A stretch of DNA of 64,000 nt from Pelagibacteraceae bacterium AG-430-E20 (GCA_003209915.1 QCOF01000002.1:62001-126000), one strand, 5' to 3'; positions 48,347 to 57,047 are shown, counted from the first letter of the stretch. The notes: a model not told the origin generated them from the sequence alone. Translations and numbers: made by a program.

Positions 48347-49294
48347 TTAAGTAACGCTAAGAGAACTTTTTAATCTTTCAAATACTTTTCCAGCAGATAG
48401 CTTGGATAAATCTGAAACTTGAATAGCTTTAAAATTTTCGGTTTCTATGCTTACTTTATAAGCTGAAGTGTGAGGACCAAATAAAGCGAAACCTTTAGAT
48501 CCTAAATGAGCCGCTATGTGAGCCGGTCCAGTGTCATTCGCAACAACAAAAGAGCTATTTTTAATTAAAGAAGAAAGTTGAGATATATCTAATGCCTTAC
48601 CGTTATCTAAAACACAAATAGCGTTAATATTTGATGCTTCTTTTATTTCATTAGGACCAGGGGCAACAACAATTTTAAATTGATTTTCAAATTTTTCCTT
48701 AATCAATTGAATTAAATTATTATAATATGGCCACTTCTTTAAACTTAAGTGAGGTGAACAAAAAGGAAAAAGAACTATGTACCTATCTAGTCCATAAGAA
48801 TTCTTTGTTTGAGAAATATCAGTTAGACTCCATGAAAAATCAGGATTAGTTACATTAGATGTGTTTAAACCAGAACTTTTAAGTTGATGCTCAAATCTTT
48901 GCAAAACAGATTCTTTATCAAAATCTTCTTTTGATTTATCTTTAGGTAAAGTGGTTTCTGAAGAAGACCATTTTTCTTTAACTGCATTAGGGAATAAAAT
49001 TCTTTTATAAAATGATGTTCTGCTTGAATTTTGAAGATCAAAAACTTTTGAAAAACTGTATTTTTTAATTTCTTTCATTAATGAATATAAATAAATCAGA
49101 TTTAATCTTGATAGCCGCTTATCTAAAATAACATTTGAAACATTGGGATTTTTTTTAAAAAGATCATAATAAGGTTTTGTTGTTAACAAATGAATTTGAT
49201 CGTTTGGGTGATTTTCAAAAATATCTTGAATTGCTCCACAAGCTTGAGCTATATCTCCTAAAGAACCATGTTTAATAATTAAAATATTAGACAT
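48347..49294 (-). CDS. glycosyltransferase family 9 (heptosyltransferase-like)
   Basis: A 315-residue GT9 protein: ILIIKHGSLGDIAQACGAI at the N-terminus and the nucleotide-sugar site NDTGPAHIAAHLG in the C-terminal half. The family adds ADP-heptose to the LPS inner core (WaaC/WaaF). The acceptor cannot be told. It is divergent from a DUF6165 gene 32 nt away, another gene often near LPS loci. Confidence 0.87.
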   Translation of the reverse strand: MSNILIIKHGSLGDIAQACGAIQDIFENHPNDQIHLLTTKPYYDLFKKNPNVSNVILDKRLSRLNLIYLYSLMKEIKKYSFSKVFDLQNSSRTSFYKRILFPNAVKEKWSSSETTLPKDKSKEDFDKESVLQRFEHQLKSSGLNTSNVTNPDFSWSLTDISQTKNSYGLDRYIVLFPFCSPHLSLKKWPYYNNLIQLIKEKFENQFKIVVAPGPNEIKEASNINAICVLDNGKALDISQLSSLIKNSSFVVANDTGPAHIAAHLGSKGFALFGPHTSAYKVSIETENFKAIQVSDLSKLSAGKVFERLKSSLSVT

Positions 49295-49326
49295 ATTTAA
49301 AACAACTTAACATAGTATGTTTAATT

Positions 49327-49716
49327 ATGAATAAAATTCTGGTTGAAGTATCTGTTGGTGAGCTGTTAGATAAAATTTCAATTTTAGAAATTAAACAGGA
49401 TAAAATTAAAGATCTTGAAAAACTTAAATTTATCAAAGAGGAGCATTCAATCCTTAGTGATCAATTAAATAAAAATGTTAAATCAGATGAAAAACTAAAT
49501 ATTCTTTTTTCCTCACTAAAAGAGATCAATGCAAAACTTTGGGTGATTGAAGATGAAAAAAGACAATGTGAAAAAGATCAAAATTTCACAGATAAATTTA
49601 TTAAACTTTCAAGGGATGTACATTTTTTAAATGATGAGCGAGCAAAAATTAAGCTAGAAATAAACAATTATACTGGCTCAAAAATCAAAGAGATCAAAGA
49701 ATATACTAGCTATTAA
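49327..49716 (+). CDS. DUF6165 family protein
   Basis: A 129-residue, largely helical protein starting ILVEVSVGELLDKISILEIK, the DUF6165 hallmark. Heptad-like Leu/Ile spacing and many charged residues suggest coiled coil; no membrane helix. Family members sit near LPS glycosyltransferases, as here. Function is unknown. Its 3' end overlaps the convergent permease gene by 11 nt. Confidence 0.75.
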   Translation: MNKILVEVSVGELLDKISILEIKQDKIKDLEKLKFIKEEHSILSDQLNKNVKSDEKLNILFSSLKEINAKLWVIEDEKRQCEKDQNFTDKFIKLSRDVHFLNDERAKIKLEINNYTGSKIKEIKEYTSY

Positions 49717-50383
49717 AAGAATATTTTTTTTCTAAAAATTTAATTACATTGTGAATAATAAAAGTCATAAATAAGTATATTCCACCCGCAACAATAAATA
49801 CCTCAATTGGCTTAAACGTAGTTGATATTATATATTTTGCAACACCAGTTAAATCCATTAACGTTACCGTACTTGCTAGTGATGTCCCTTTCATCATTAG
49901 TATAATTTCATTTCCGTAGGCTGGAAGAGATTGTCTAATAGCAATTGGAATTTGTATTTTGTAAAAAATAATTTTATTAGATATCCCTAAACTTTTACTA
50001 GCCTCAATTATTCCTGGTTTAATAGTTTGAAACGCAGATCTCAATATTTCAGATGTATAGGCGCCTGTATTTAAAGTAAAAGCTATAATTGCACACCAAT
50101 AAGGTTCTTTTAAAATAACCCACAAAAATGTTGACCTTAAATATTCAATTTGTCCTAATCCAAAATAAATTATGAAAATTTGAACTAGCAAAGGAGTTCC
50201 TCTAAATAAATAAGAATATCCATAAGCAAACTTATTTATTAAAATATTTTTATTTAATCTTAAGATTGCAAATAAAAGCCCAATGATTAATCCAAAGAAT
50301 AATGATGCCGATAATAATTTTAGAGTTACAACAGTTGCACCTAAAAGTTTAGGAAAACTAGTGAACATTAAATCAAAATCCAT
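49706..50383 (-). CDS. amino-acid ABC transporter permease (HisM/ArtM type)
   Basis: A 225-residue permease with five hydrophobic helices and the EAA loop EASKSLGISNKIIFYKIQIP, plus LFRGTPLLVQIF and LNTGAYTSEILRSA, typical of polar amino-acid importers. It overlaps the next permease by 1 nt. It forms the second half of a heterodimeric permease with its neighbour. Confidence 0.9.
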   Translation of the reverse strand: MDFDLMFTSFPKLLGATVVTLKLLSASLFFGLIIGLLFAILRLNKNILINKFAYGYSYLFRGTPLLVQIFIIYFGLGQIEYLRSTFLWVILKEPYWCAIIAFTLNTGAYTSEILRSAFQTIKPGIIEASKSLGISNKIIFYKIQIPIAIRQSLPAYGNEIILMMKGTSLASTVTLMDLTGVAKYIISTTFKPIEVFIVAGGIYLFMTFIIHNVIKFLEKKYSFNS

Positions 50384-51075
50384 TAATACCCCCTGCTATA
50401 TTTAATCTCTAATCTGTTAATAATTTTCATACTGATATAAGTGAGCATCAGATATAAAATTGCTGCAAAACAATAAAAGAATAGAGGATCTCTTGTAGAT
50501 CCTGCTGCAATGTAGGACTGTCTCATAATTTCTACAAGTCCAGTCACAGAAATTAAAGATGTATCTTTTAAAGTAATTTGCCAAACATTACTTAAGTTTG
50601 GAATAGCTAGTCTTAACATTTGAGGTAAAATTATTTTATAAAACTGAGTAAATTTATTAATTCCTAGAACCTTTGAAGCTTCAAACTGACCTTTATCGAT
50701 TGACTGAATTGCACCTCTAAAAACCTCTGTTGAATAAGCTCCCGAAATTATTCCAATTGCTACAGATCCAGTAATGAATGCATTAATTTCAATATATTCA
50801 AAATACCCAAAAATTGATGCAACATACATAATTGCACCACTTCCTCCAAAAAAGAAAAGGTAGATGACTAGAAGCTCAGGAACACCACGAATAACTGTTG
50901 TGTAAAAATTTCCAATTAAATTTAAAGACTTAAATTTAGAGAGTTTTAAAGGTGTAAATATTAGTGCAAAAAAAAATCCTATGAACATTGCTGTAACAGA
51001 GACAGCTATTGTCATTAGAGTTGCGTAAAATAGTTCGTCACCCCAACCAGTTTTACCAAAAGCGAGAAGTTCCAT
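50383..51075 (-). CDS. amino-acid ABC transporter permease (HisQ/ArtQ type)
   Basis: A 230-residue permease with the same signatures: VIRGVPELLVIYLFFFGG, GAYSTEVFRGAI and the ATPase-contacting EASKVLGINKFTQFYKI loop. The start codon follows a perfect 11-bp hairpin by 6 nt and has no visible Shine-Dalgarno, so its translation may be limited or depend on RNA structure. No ATPase gene follows in this cluster. Confidence 0.9.
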   Translation of the reverse strand: MELLAFGKTGWGDELFYATLMTIAVSVTAMFIGFFFALIFTPLKLSKFKSLNLIGNFYTTVIRGVPELLVIYLFFFGGSGAIMYVASIFGYFEYIEINAFITGSVAIGIISGAYSTEVFRGAIQSIDKGQFEASKVLGINKFTQFYKIILPQMLRLAIPNLSNVWQITLKDTSLISVTGLVEIMRQSYIAAGSTRDPLFFYCFAAILYLMLTYISMKIINRLEIKYSRGY

Positions 51076-51081
51076 ATAGAC

Positions 51082-51106
51082 TGGCGACTATATATTATAG
51101 TCGCCA
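51082..51106 (-). repeat. intercistronic hairpin between binding protein and permease genes
   Basis: TGGCGACTATA (51082-51092) pairs perfectly with TATAGTCGCCA (51096-51106) over a 3-nt loop. No U run follows on the coding strand, so it is probably an mRNA-protecting hairpin for the upstream binding-protein message. Confidence 0.7.
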
Positions 51107-51119
51107 AATCTTAAATTAA

Positions 51120-51971
51120 TTACATAGATGCGTCGAAACCAAAGTGTTTAATAGCAAGCTTGCTAATAATTCCTTTTTTTCTAGCTGTATTTATTGCTTT
51201 ATTGAAATCTTTTAGAAGTTTTGCATCTCGTTTTCCAATTGCATCATCTCCACCCTGTCTAATTCCAACACCAACACCATTTCCAAACGCGCCACCTGAA
51301 AAAGTTGGTCCAACCAGAGTAACTGCTTCACCTGATTTGTCAGCATAGTCAGTGAATGCAACTGCTGCTGCTAAAGCAACATCACATCTACCAGAAGTTA
51401 GATCAAGATTGACTTCGTCTTGTGTTTTGTAAGTTCTAACATTGACACTTCCTACGTCACCTGACTCTAAAAAGTTTTGGTGAATAGTTCCTGTTTGAGT
51501 ACAAACTGTTTTGCCAGCAAGTGCACCTGTTAAAGTTTTAAGAGCTTTTTTAACATCTGATCCACCTAAAGATAAGTTTATACCTTCTGGGGTCTCCATA
51601 CCCACTAAGCTTGAACCCTTCATTACCGCAAGAGAAGCAACTTCGTCTGCATAACCTTGAGAAAAAGTAATTGTTTTTTGTCTCTCAGCAGTAATAGACA
51701 TTCCTGCCATGATTGCATCGAACTTTCTCATTAAAAGAGCTGGAATCATTCCATCCCAATCTTGTTCAACAATTGTACATTCACGTTTCATGATTGCACA
51801 TAATTCTTGAGCAAGCTCAACTTCGAAACCAATAAGATTACCTGATGCATCTTTTGAATTCCATGGAGGGTAAGCTCCTTCAGTTCCAATTTTTATTTTG
51901 TCAGCGTAAACATTTCCGATAACAAAAAGAGAAGCAAGAACCGTTAAAATAGTCTTTTTAAATATATTCAT
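51120..51971 (-). CDS. polar amino-acid ABC transporter binding protein (family 3)
   Basis: A 283-residue solute-binding protein. The signal peptide is about 1-23 (ends VYA). The mature part begins KIKIGTEGAYPPWN and has GFEVELAQELCAI and the ligand-binding region AGMSITAERQKTI, as in Lys/Arg/Orn and His receptors. A basic amino acid is the likely substrate. A GGAGA site before the ATG can pair with TCTCC (51977-51981) in a small hairpin. It lies downstream of the SpeD-SpeE gene on the same strand. Confidence 0.9.
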   Translation of the reverse strand: MNIFKKTILTVLASLFVIGNVYADKIKIGTEGAYPPWNSKDASGNLIGFEVELAQELCAIMKRECTIVEQDWDGMIPALLMRKFDAIMAGMSITAERQKTITFSQGYADEVASLAVMKGSSLVGMETPEGINLSLGGSDVKKALKTLTGALAGKTVCTQTGTIHQNFLESGDVGSVNVRTYKTQDEVNLDLTSGRCDVALAAAVAFTDYADKSGEAVTLVGPTFSGGAFGNGVGVGIRQGGDDAIGKRDAKLLKDFNKAINTARKKGIISKLAIKHFGFDASM

Positions 51972-52030
51972 TATTTTCTCCTTAATTTGGAGATAATTAT
52001 TTCACAAATTTTAATAATTAAAAAGAAAAA

Positions 52031-53071
52031 TCAATGGTTTATTGAGGAAGAGAAATTCCAAGAACAATCAAAACTGGGTATGTAAACTCTTGATAATTTT
52101 GTGTTTCCAAAATTTTGATTAAAAACATTCAACCAATTTTCAACCTGTTGTGGTTTTTTATCTTGGCTACCAACTTGTGCAGTGATAACTCCTTTTGGTT
52201 TTAAAATTCTTACTAACGAGTCCATATTCTTCGATGCTAAATCAATACAGAATTGGTCATCATTTAAATCTACATAAATATGATCGTAAGTATCATCATT
52301 CACAGACTTAATGCTTTCAAAAGCATCTCCCCAAACACACTTAACAGAATTTTTTTCAGTTGCTTTTTTTCCAATATCTCCAAGATGTTTATTGCATACA
52401 TCGACAACCTCAGGATCTAACTCATACCAATCTATAAAATTAAAATTTTTAGATATACATTCTCTGGCAACTCCTCCATCTCCGCCACCAATTATAGCAG
52501 CTCGCTCATTATTCTGATTTAAATCTAAACCTGCTCCAACAAATGTTGAGCTATACAAATGTTCATCTGTAGTTGCTACTTGAATTTCGCCATCAATAAA
52601 AAGAGACTTTCCAAATTGCTCCAATTCTAAAATTTCAATATGTTGCCCTACTTTTGATTTAAAGTCCTCTAATACATCATTTACTACATATGATTTTTGT
52701 AGTCCTGACGAGCTATAAATGTCGGGATAAAGAGACTTAGTATCTCTATTAAACTCTTTTTTAACTAGTCTTGTATGTTCAAATTCTTTTTTAATAATTT
52801 CTACAGCCACAGAAGGACTTATTTTCCCACATGTAAAAAAATCGAAACTAATAATGCCTTTTTCTGGAAAAGTATGAAAGCTAATGTGGCTTTCTGCTAA
52901 TAAAGCCAAAATTGTAAAACCTTGCGGTTCAAATTTATATTTGGAAATATTAAGTATTGTAACTTTAGCAGCTTTAGCTATGTCGTAAATTACTTTTTCA
53001 AAAACAGACGGATCATACTCTTTGGTAGTTCCTATAATATCTAAAGTTATATGTTCACCAACTTTAATCAT
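52031..53071 (-). CDS. AdoMet decarboxylase - spermidine synthase fusion (SpeD-SpeE)
   Basis: One 346-residue protein with two enzymes. Residues 1 to about 115 are a prokaryotic AdoMet decarboxylase: the self-cleavage site is Glu60-Ser61 in AESHISFHTFPE, with Cys81 in FDFFTCG; cleavage would make the pyruvoyl group on Ser61. Residues about 140-346 are an aminopropyltransferase: GGGDGG (195-200) for AdoMet, ELDP (217-220), and Asp268/Asp271 in VDLND replacing the usual DSSDP or DCTDP catalytic segment. It would make spermidine from putrescine. No ornithine or arginine decarboxylase is in the window. The by-product MTA is handled by the neighbouring gene. Confidence 0.9.
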   Translation of the reverse strand: MIKVGEHITLDIIGTTKEYDPSVFEKVIYDIAKAAKVTILNISKYKFEPQGFTILALLAESHISFHTFPEKGIISFDFFTCGKISPSVAVEIIKKEFEHTRLVKKEFNRDTKSLYPDIYSSSGLQKSYVVNDVLEDFKSKVGQHIEILELEQFGKSLFIDGEIQVATTDEHLYSSTFVGAGLDLNQNNERAAIIGGGDGGVARECISKNFNFIDWYELDPEVVDVCNKHLGDIGKKATEKNSVKCVWGDAFESIKSVNDDTYDHIYVDLNDDQFCIDLASKNMDSLVRILKPKGVITAQVGSQDKKPQQVENWLNVFNQNFGNTKLSRVYIPSFDCSWNFSSSINH

Positions 53072-53129
53072 TTATCTCCTGAATTTGAAGTCTTTGATAT
53101 AGATATTGTTTTTATTTTCAATTAAAAAA

Positions 53130-53660
53130 TTATAATTCAAATTCTTTGAATTTGTTTTGAAAGAGTTTTGCACCTTTTTTACAATTTTCTATCCAGTCAA
53201 TTGGTGCATTTTTATCTGCATTGTCTGATACATACTTAAAACATCTAAATTTAACATTTTCCAATTTACAAACCTTTGCTAAAGCGTAAGCCTCCATATC
53301 CACAAGATCTACATTCATTTCAATTTTATTATTTACAAAACTGTCTCCACTTCCACAGGAAAAGCCTTCATCAGAATTAATTATTTCATTAATATTGTCA
53401 AAAGGAGTTTCACCTAATTTAAGGTCAAGCAATCCTCTCACATCCATATCTCTTTGATAAAATTTTGTACACTCAACAATACCAGTGGTATTTTTTTTTA
53501 TGGCACCTGCACTTCCAAAATTTATTACTTGATTAGGTTTAAATTTATTGATTAATTTTAATAAATGATATGTAGCATTAATTTTTCCAACTCCAATATA
53601 ATGAAAATAATCTAAACCTGGAGTTTCTTCTTTTAAAGCTGCAACAAATAATTTATTCAT
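53130..53660 (-). CDS. MTA/SAH nucleosidase-like protein (short)
   Basis: A 176-residue PNP/UDP-phosphorylase-fold protein. Catalytic counterparts of MtnN are visible: Glu11/12 (LKEE), Glu123 in VDMEAYAL and the purine-binding Asp146 in YVSDNAD. The family is usually about 230 residues; here the region after the first strand is missing some 30-40 residues. It sits upstream of the SpeD-SpeE gene, so cleavage of 5'-methylthioadenosine to adenine is the likely role. The start codon is only 5 nt from the divergent apt start. Confidence 0.8.
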   Translation of the reverse strand: MNKLFVAALKEETPGLDYFHYIGVGKINATYHLLKLINKFKPNQVINFGSAGAIKKNTTGIVECTKFYQRDMDVRGLLDLKLGETPFDNINEIINSDEGFSCGSGDSFVNNKIEMNVDLVDMEAYALAKVCKLENVKFRCFKYVSDNADKNAPIDWIENCKKGAKLFQNKFKEFEL

Positions 53661-53665
53661 GATAT

Positions 53666-54193
53666 ATGAACTTAAAGAATTTTATTAGATCAATACCAGA
53701 TTATCCAAAAAAAGGAATTCTTTTTAGAGACATCACAACGTTGATTAAAGATGAAAATGCTTTTGCTGAAACTATTAATCAAATTGTTGAGCGTTCAAAA
53801 AAATTTAATTTTACAAAAATAGCAGCGATAGAGTCTAGAGGATTTGTTTTTGCCTCTGCAGTTTCATATTTGCTAAAAAAACCTTTTATTATGCTAAGGA
53901 AAAAAAATAAACTTCCCGCTGATGTTCACTCAGTAGATTTTGAGCTCGAATATGGGACAGCTACTATTGAAGTTCATAAAGACTCTATAGGAAATGAGGA
54001 CTCTGTTTTAATTATTGATGATTTGATTGCGACTGGAGGAACTGCAGAAGCAGCAGCAAAACTTGTTGAAATTTCAAATGGTAAAGTGGCAGCTTTTATA
54101 TTTGTTATTAATTTATTTGATCTTGGTGGGTCAGATAACTTAATTAAAAATAACTACAAAGTTGAAAATTTAATTAATTTTCCAGGTCATTAA
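53666..54193 (+). CDS. apt: adenine phosphoribosyltransferase
   Basis: Salvages adenine to AMP with PRPP. Family segments are IRSIPDYPKKGILFRDITTL at the N-terminus (8-26), IESRGFVFA and the PRPP loop IIDDLIATGGTA (about 116-127). Length 175 is normal. Divergent from the nucleosidase gene, it would consume the adenine released from MTA. The gene ends just before the tRNA, which lies on the other strand. Confidence 0.95.
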   Translation: MNLKNFIRSIPDYPKKGILFRDITTLIKDENAFAETINQIVERSKKFNFTKIAAIESRGFVFASAVSYLLKKPFIMLRKKNKLPADVHSVDFELEYGTATIEVHKDSIGNEDSVLIIDDLIATGGTAEAAAKLVEISNGKVAAFIFVINLFDLGGSDNLIKNNYKVENLINFPGH

Positions 54194-54194
54194 T

Positions 54195-54271
54195 TGGTAG
54201 CGGGAAGTGGGATCGAACCACTGACCTCAGGCTTATGAGTCCTGCGCTCTAACCAACTGAGCTACCCCGCC
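54195..54271 (-). tRNA. tRNA-Met (CAU)
   Basis: A 77-nt cloverleaf with encoded CCA. Acceptor GGCGGGG pairs with TCCCGCT, with G-U at pairs 1-72 and 7-66; D arm GCTC/GAGC; anticodon loop CTCATAA (anticodon CAT); T arm AGTGG/CCACT with TTCGATC loop. Position 31-39 is an A-G mismatch next to the loop. The initiator-type C1-A72 and three G-C pairs are absent, so elongator Met is the best call; an Ile2 tRNA with modified CAU is an alternative. Confidence 0.88.
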
Positions 54272-54285
54272 GTACCTAGAGAAGT

Positions 54286-54313
54286 CTTATAATATAAATC
54301 TTTATTGTTTCAA
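54286..54313 (-). promoter_or_regulatory. putative promoter of tRNA-Met
   Basis: TTGAAA (54308-54313) and TATAAG (54286-54291) on the minus strand, 16 nt apart and 14 nt before the tRNA 5' end. Confidence 0.4.
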
Positions 54314-54338
54314 TATACTTTTAACCAAGATTTATGGT

Positions 54339-54539
54339 CTAAATAATTAAACTTATGGCAATCGAACAAATTAAACCAACTAACAAAAGCGAAACTATTA
54401 TATTTTTTTTAAAAGTTTTTTTTTTATCTAATTTAACTCTATTGAGTAAAACATTAACGTCAGTAGTTTTAATTTGATTATCTGATGAAATTTCAGATGA
54501 AGATTTGTCTTTATTAAAATCTGTATAATTAGTAGTCAT
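54339..54539 (-). CDS. small single-span membrane protein, unknown
   Basis: A 66-residue frame with a polar, Ser/Asp/Lys-rich N-terminus and one C-terminal membrane helix (NIIVSLLLVGLICSIAISLI, about 46-65), preceded by KKKTFKK. I do not recognise a family. There is no clear Shine-Dalgarno. The topology suggests a tail-anchored protein with a cytoplasmic head. It lies upstream of the tRNA on the same strand. Confidence 0.5.
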   Translation of the reverse strand: MTTNYTDFNKDKSSSEISSDNQIKTTDVNVLLNRVKLDKKKTFKKNIIVSLLLVGLICSIAISLII

Positions 54540-54600
54540 CTAAAAATACTATTTAATCATCTAAGAATAAATAAAACAATTAATATTTATTAAATTAATA

Positions 54601-57045
54601 TTAAATGTTTTTAAAATTACTCTGTTTTAGTGGTTTTTGTATTATTTGTGCCAGATATTTTTTTTTCTCAACTTCTATAAAAAGATCATCTCCTAATAAC
54701 TCATCAGCTGTAAGCATATTATCGATATATCCAAAAGCTAAATTTTTTTTAAAGTTAAATGAGTAGTTGCCAGACGTTGTCCTGCCAATTATTTGATCTT
54801 TTAAATAAATGGGTTCATCATGAAGCAGCAATGGTGAACCTGGTTTATTATCTTTAAGAGTGAGCATAACAAATCTTCGATTAATTTTTTTGGTTTTAAT
54901 AACCTCAAGTGCTTTTTTTCCAATAAAATCAATTTCTTTTTTGTTACTAATAGTGAATGTCAGGCCAGATTGAAATTGATTTTCTTCTGGAGAAATATCA
55001 TGACCCCAATGCAAAAAACCACTTTCCATTCTCATCGTATCTAAAGCATGCATACCACAATTAGAAAGATTAAATTTCTTTCCTTTTTCAATAATTAGTT
55101 CGTAAATTTTTTTAGCATCAGTTGTTCTTATATATAATTCATAACCTAGCTCTCCAACGTATGATAATCGTTGAGCCCAAATTTTTGTATTATCGATTTG
55201 AATATATTTTGCGTAACTAAATTTAAAATTTTCATTTGTAAAATCTTCTTTACTTATCTCTTGCATTAAAGATCTGCTTTTTGGACCAAAAATACCAAAT
55301 ACACAATAATCATCGGTTACATCTTTAAGATCAATTCCATCTGACAAATGTTTTTTAATATGAAATTTATCTCTTTCTCTTGTGGCTGCTGAACTAATAA
55401 TTCTAAAATGATTATGATCAATACAGACTACTGTTAAATCGGTTTCAATACCACCATCTTCATTTAACATATGAGTATAAGTACACTTTCCAACTTCATT
55501 TTTAATATTTGCGGTACAAATTTTTTGTAAATTTTCATGAGCTTGATCTGATTTAATCTCGAATTTCGAGAATGGAGTTAAATCAAATAAGCCTACATTA
55601 TTTGCTGCATTGCTTGTTTCGTATTCAACAGCTGGATACCAATTTTGATAGTTGTAACTGTATTCATACTCTGATTTTTCGCCATCAAGAGCAAACCACA
55701 TTGGTCTTTCATATCCTGCGGATACTCCAAAGCATGCTCCAAAGCTTTTTAATAAATCATGATGTGGTAAAGTTTTTATATTTCTTGATGTTTTGTGCTG
55801 TTTATAGGGCCAATGCATTCCGTATAAATCCCCTAAAGACTCGGTAATTCTATCTTTAATAAATCCCACATCTGAATGAAATTTCTGAAATCTTTTTATG
55901 TCGTAATTAAAAATATCTTCATTAATATGTCCATTCATTAACCACTCGGCAGTCACTTTTCCAACACCTCCTCCACTCCCAATTCCAATACTATTTAAAC
56001 CACAGCTAACAAATAAATTTTTTACTTCAGGAACTTCACCTAATAAAGAATTAGTGTCTGGAGTAAAAGACTCTGGACCTGAAAAAAATTTTCTAATTCC
56101 TATTTTTTCTAGTACAGGAAACCTTTTCATAGATTTTTCTAAGTAAGGTTCAAAGTGCTCAAAATTTTCAGGAAATTCTCCAAAAGAAAAGTCTTCTGGT
56201 ACTTTATTAGTTTTATTAAATGCAGGAATAGATTTACCCTCAAATATTCCAATTAATAATTTTCCAGCATCTTCTTTAAAATAAACACTGCTATCAAAAT
56301 CTCTAATCACTGGTAGAGTTGGTGAAAGCTTTTCTATTGGTTCTGTAATTACATAAAAATGTTCAGCAGGATAAAGAGGAATGCTAACTCCAATCTTTTC
56401 ACCAATTTGTCTGGACCACATTCCTGTTGCTAAAACCACGTACTCACATTCTATATCTTTACCATTAACTCTAACTCCATGAACTCTTCCATTTTTAGTC
56501 AATATAGTTTCAACTGGGGATTGTTCATATATTTTTGCTCCCCCTTTTCTTGCTCCTTTTGCAAGCATATGAGTTACCCCACTTGGGTCCGCAGACCCAT
56601 CTCCAGGCATTAAAACACCACCTTTTAAGTCCTCTGTGTTCATCATTGGGTATTTTTTTTTAATCTCTTCTTTATTAAGTATCCTTAAATCAACATCATA
56701 AAGTTGAGCGGTTGTTGCTTGTCTTTTAAGTTCTTGCCAACGACTATCGGTTTGTGCAATTGAAAGTGCACCGTTAAGTCTTAGTCCTGCTGAGTGATCA
56801 ACTTCTTTTTCTAAGTTTTTATATAAATCTAAGGTATATTTTCTAATTTTAGTTACAGAGGCTGATGGACCTAACTGACTTACTAATCCTGCTGCATGCC
56901 ACGTTGTTCCTGATGTTAGTTGGTCTCTTTCTAATAAAACAACATCTTTCCAACCAAACTTTGTTAAATGATAAGCAACAGAGCATCCAATCACTCCACC
57001 GCCTATTACAACAACTTTTGTACTTGAAGGATACTTTTTATCCAT
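54601..57045 (-). CDS. dimethylglycine/sarcosine dehydrogenase family protein
   Basis: An 814-residue flavoprotein. The N-terminal DAO domain has GGGVIGCSVAYHL and the SGTTWHAAGL motif, whose His holds FAD covalently in this family. From about residue 430 it has the folate-binding GCV_T and GCV_T C-terminal domains that take the one-carbon unit onto tetrahydrofolate. Substrates may be dimethylglycine, sarcosine or a relative; the exact one is not fixed. ATG 57045 is preferred over the GTG at 57048. It starts right after the ald stop and is probably co-transcribed with it. Confidence 0.88.
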   Translation of the reverse strand: MDKKYPSSTKVVVIGGGVIGCSVAYHLTKFGWKDVVLLERDQLTSGTTWHAAGLVSQLGPSASVTKIRKYTLDLYKNLEKEVDHSAGLRLNGALSIAQTDSRWQELKRQATTAQLYDVDLRILNKEEIKKKYPMMNTEDLKGGVLMPGDGSADPSGVTHMLAKGARKGGAKIYEQSPVETILTKNGRVHGVRVNGKDIECEYVVLATGMWSRQIGEKIGVSIPLYPAEHFYVITEPIEKLSPTLPVIRDFDSSVYFKEDAGKLLIGIFEGKSIPAFNKTNKVPEDFSFGEFPENFEHFEPYLEKSMKRFPVLEKIGIRKFFSGPESFTPDTNSLLGEVPEVKNLFVSCGLNSIGIGSGGGVGKVTAEWLMNGHINEDIFNYDIKRFQKFHSDVGFIKDRITESLGDLYGMHWPYKQHKTSRNIKTLPHHDLLKSFGACFGVSAGYERPMWFALDGEKSEYEYSYNYQNWYPAVEYETSNAANNVGLFDLTPFSKFEIKSDQAHENLQKICTANIKNEVGKCTYTHMLNEDGGIETDLTVVCIDHNHFRIISSAATRERDKFHIKKHLSDGIDLKDVTDDYCVFGIFGPKSRSLMQEISKEDFTNENFKFSYAKYIQIDNTKIWAQRLSYVGELGYELYIRTTDAKKIYELIIEKGKKFNLSNCGMHALDTMRMESGFLHWGHDISPEENQFQSGLTFTISNKKEIDFIGKKALEVIKTKKINRRFVMLTLKDNKPGSPLLLHDEPIYLKDQIIGRTTSGNYSFNFKKNLAFGYIDNMLTADELLGDDLFIEVEKKKYLAQIIQKPLKQSNFKNI

Positions 57046-57047
57046 CA

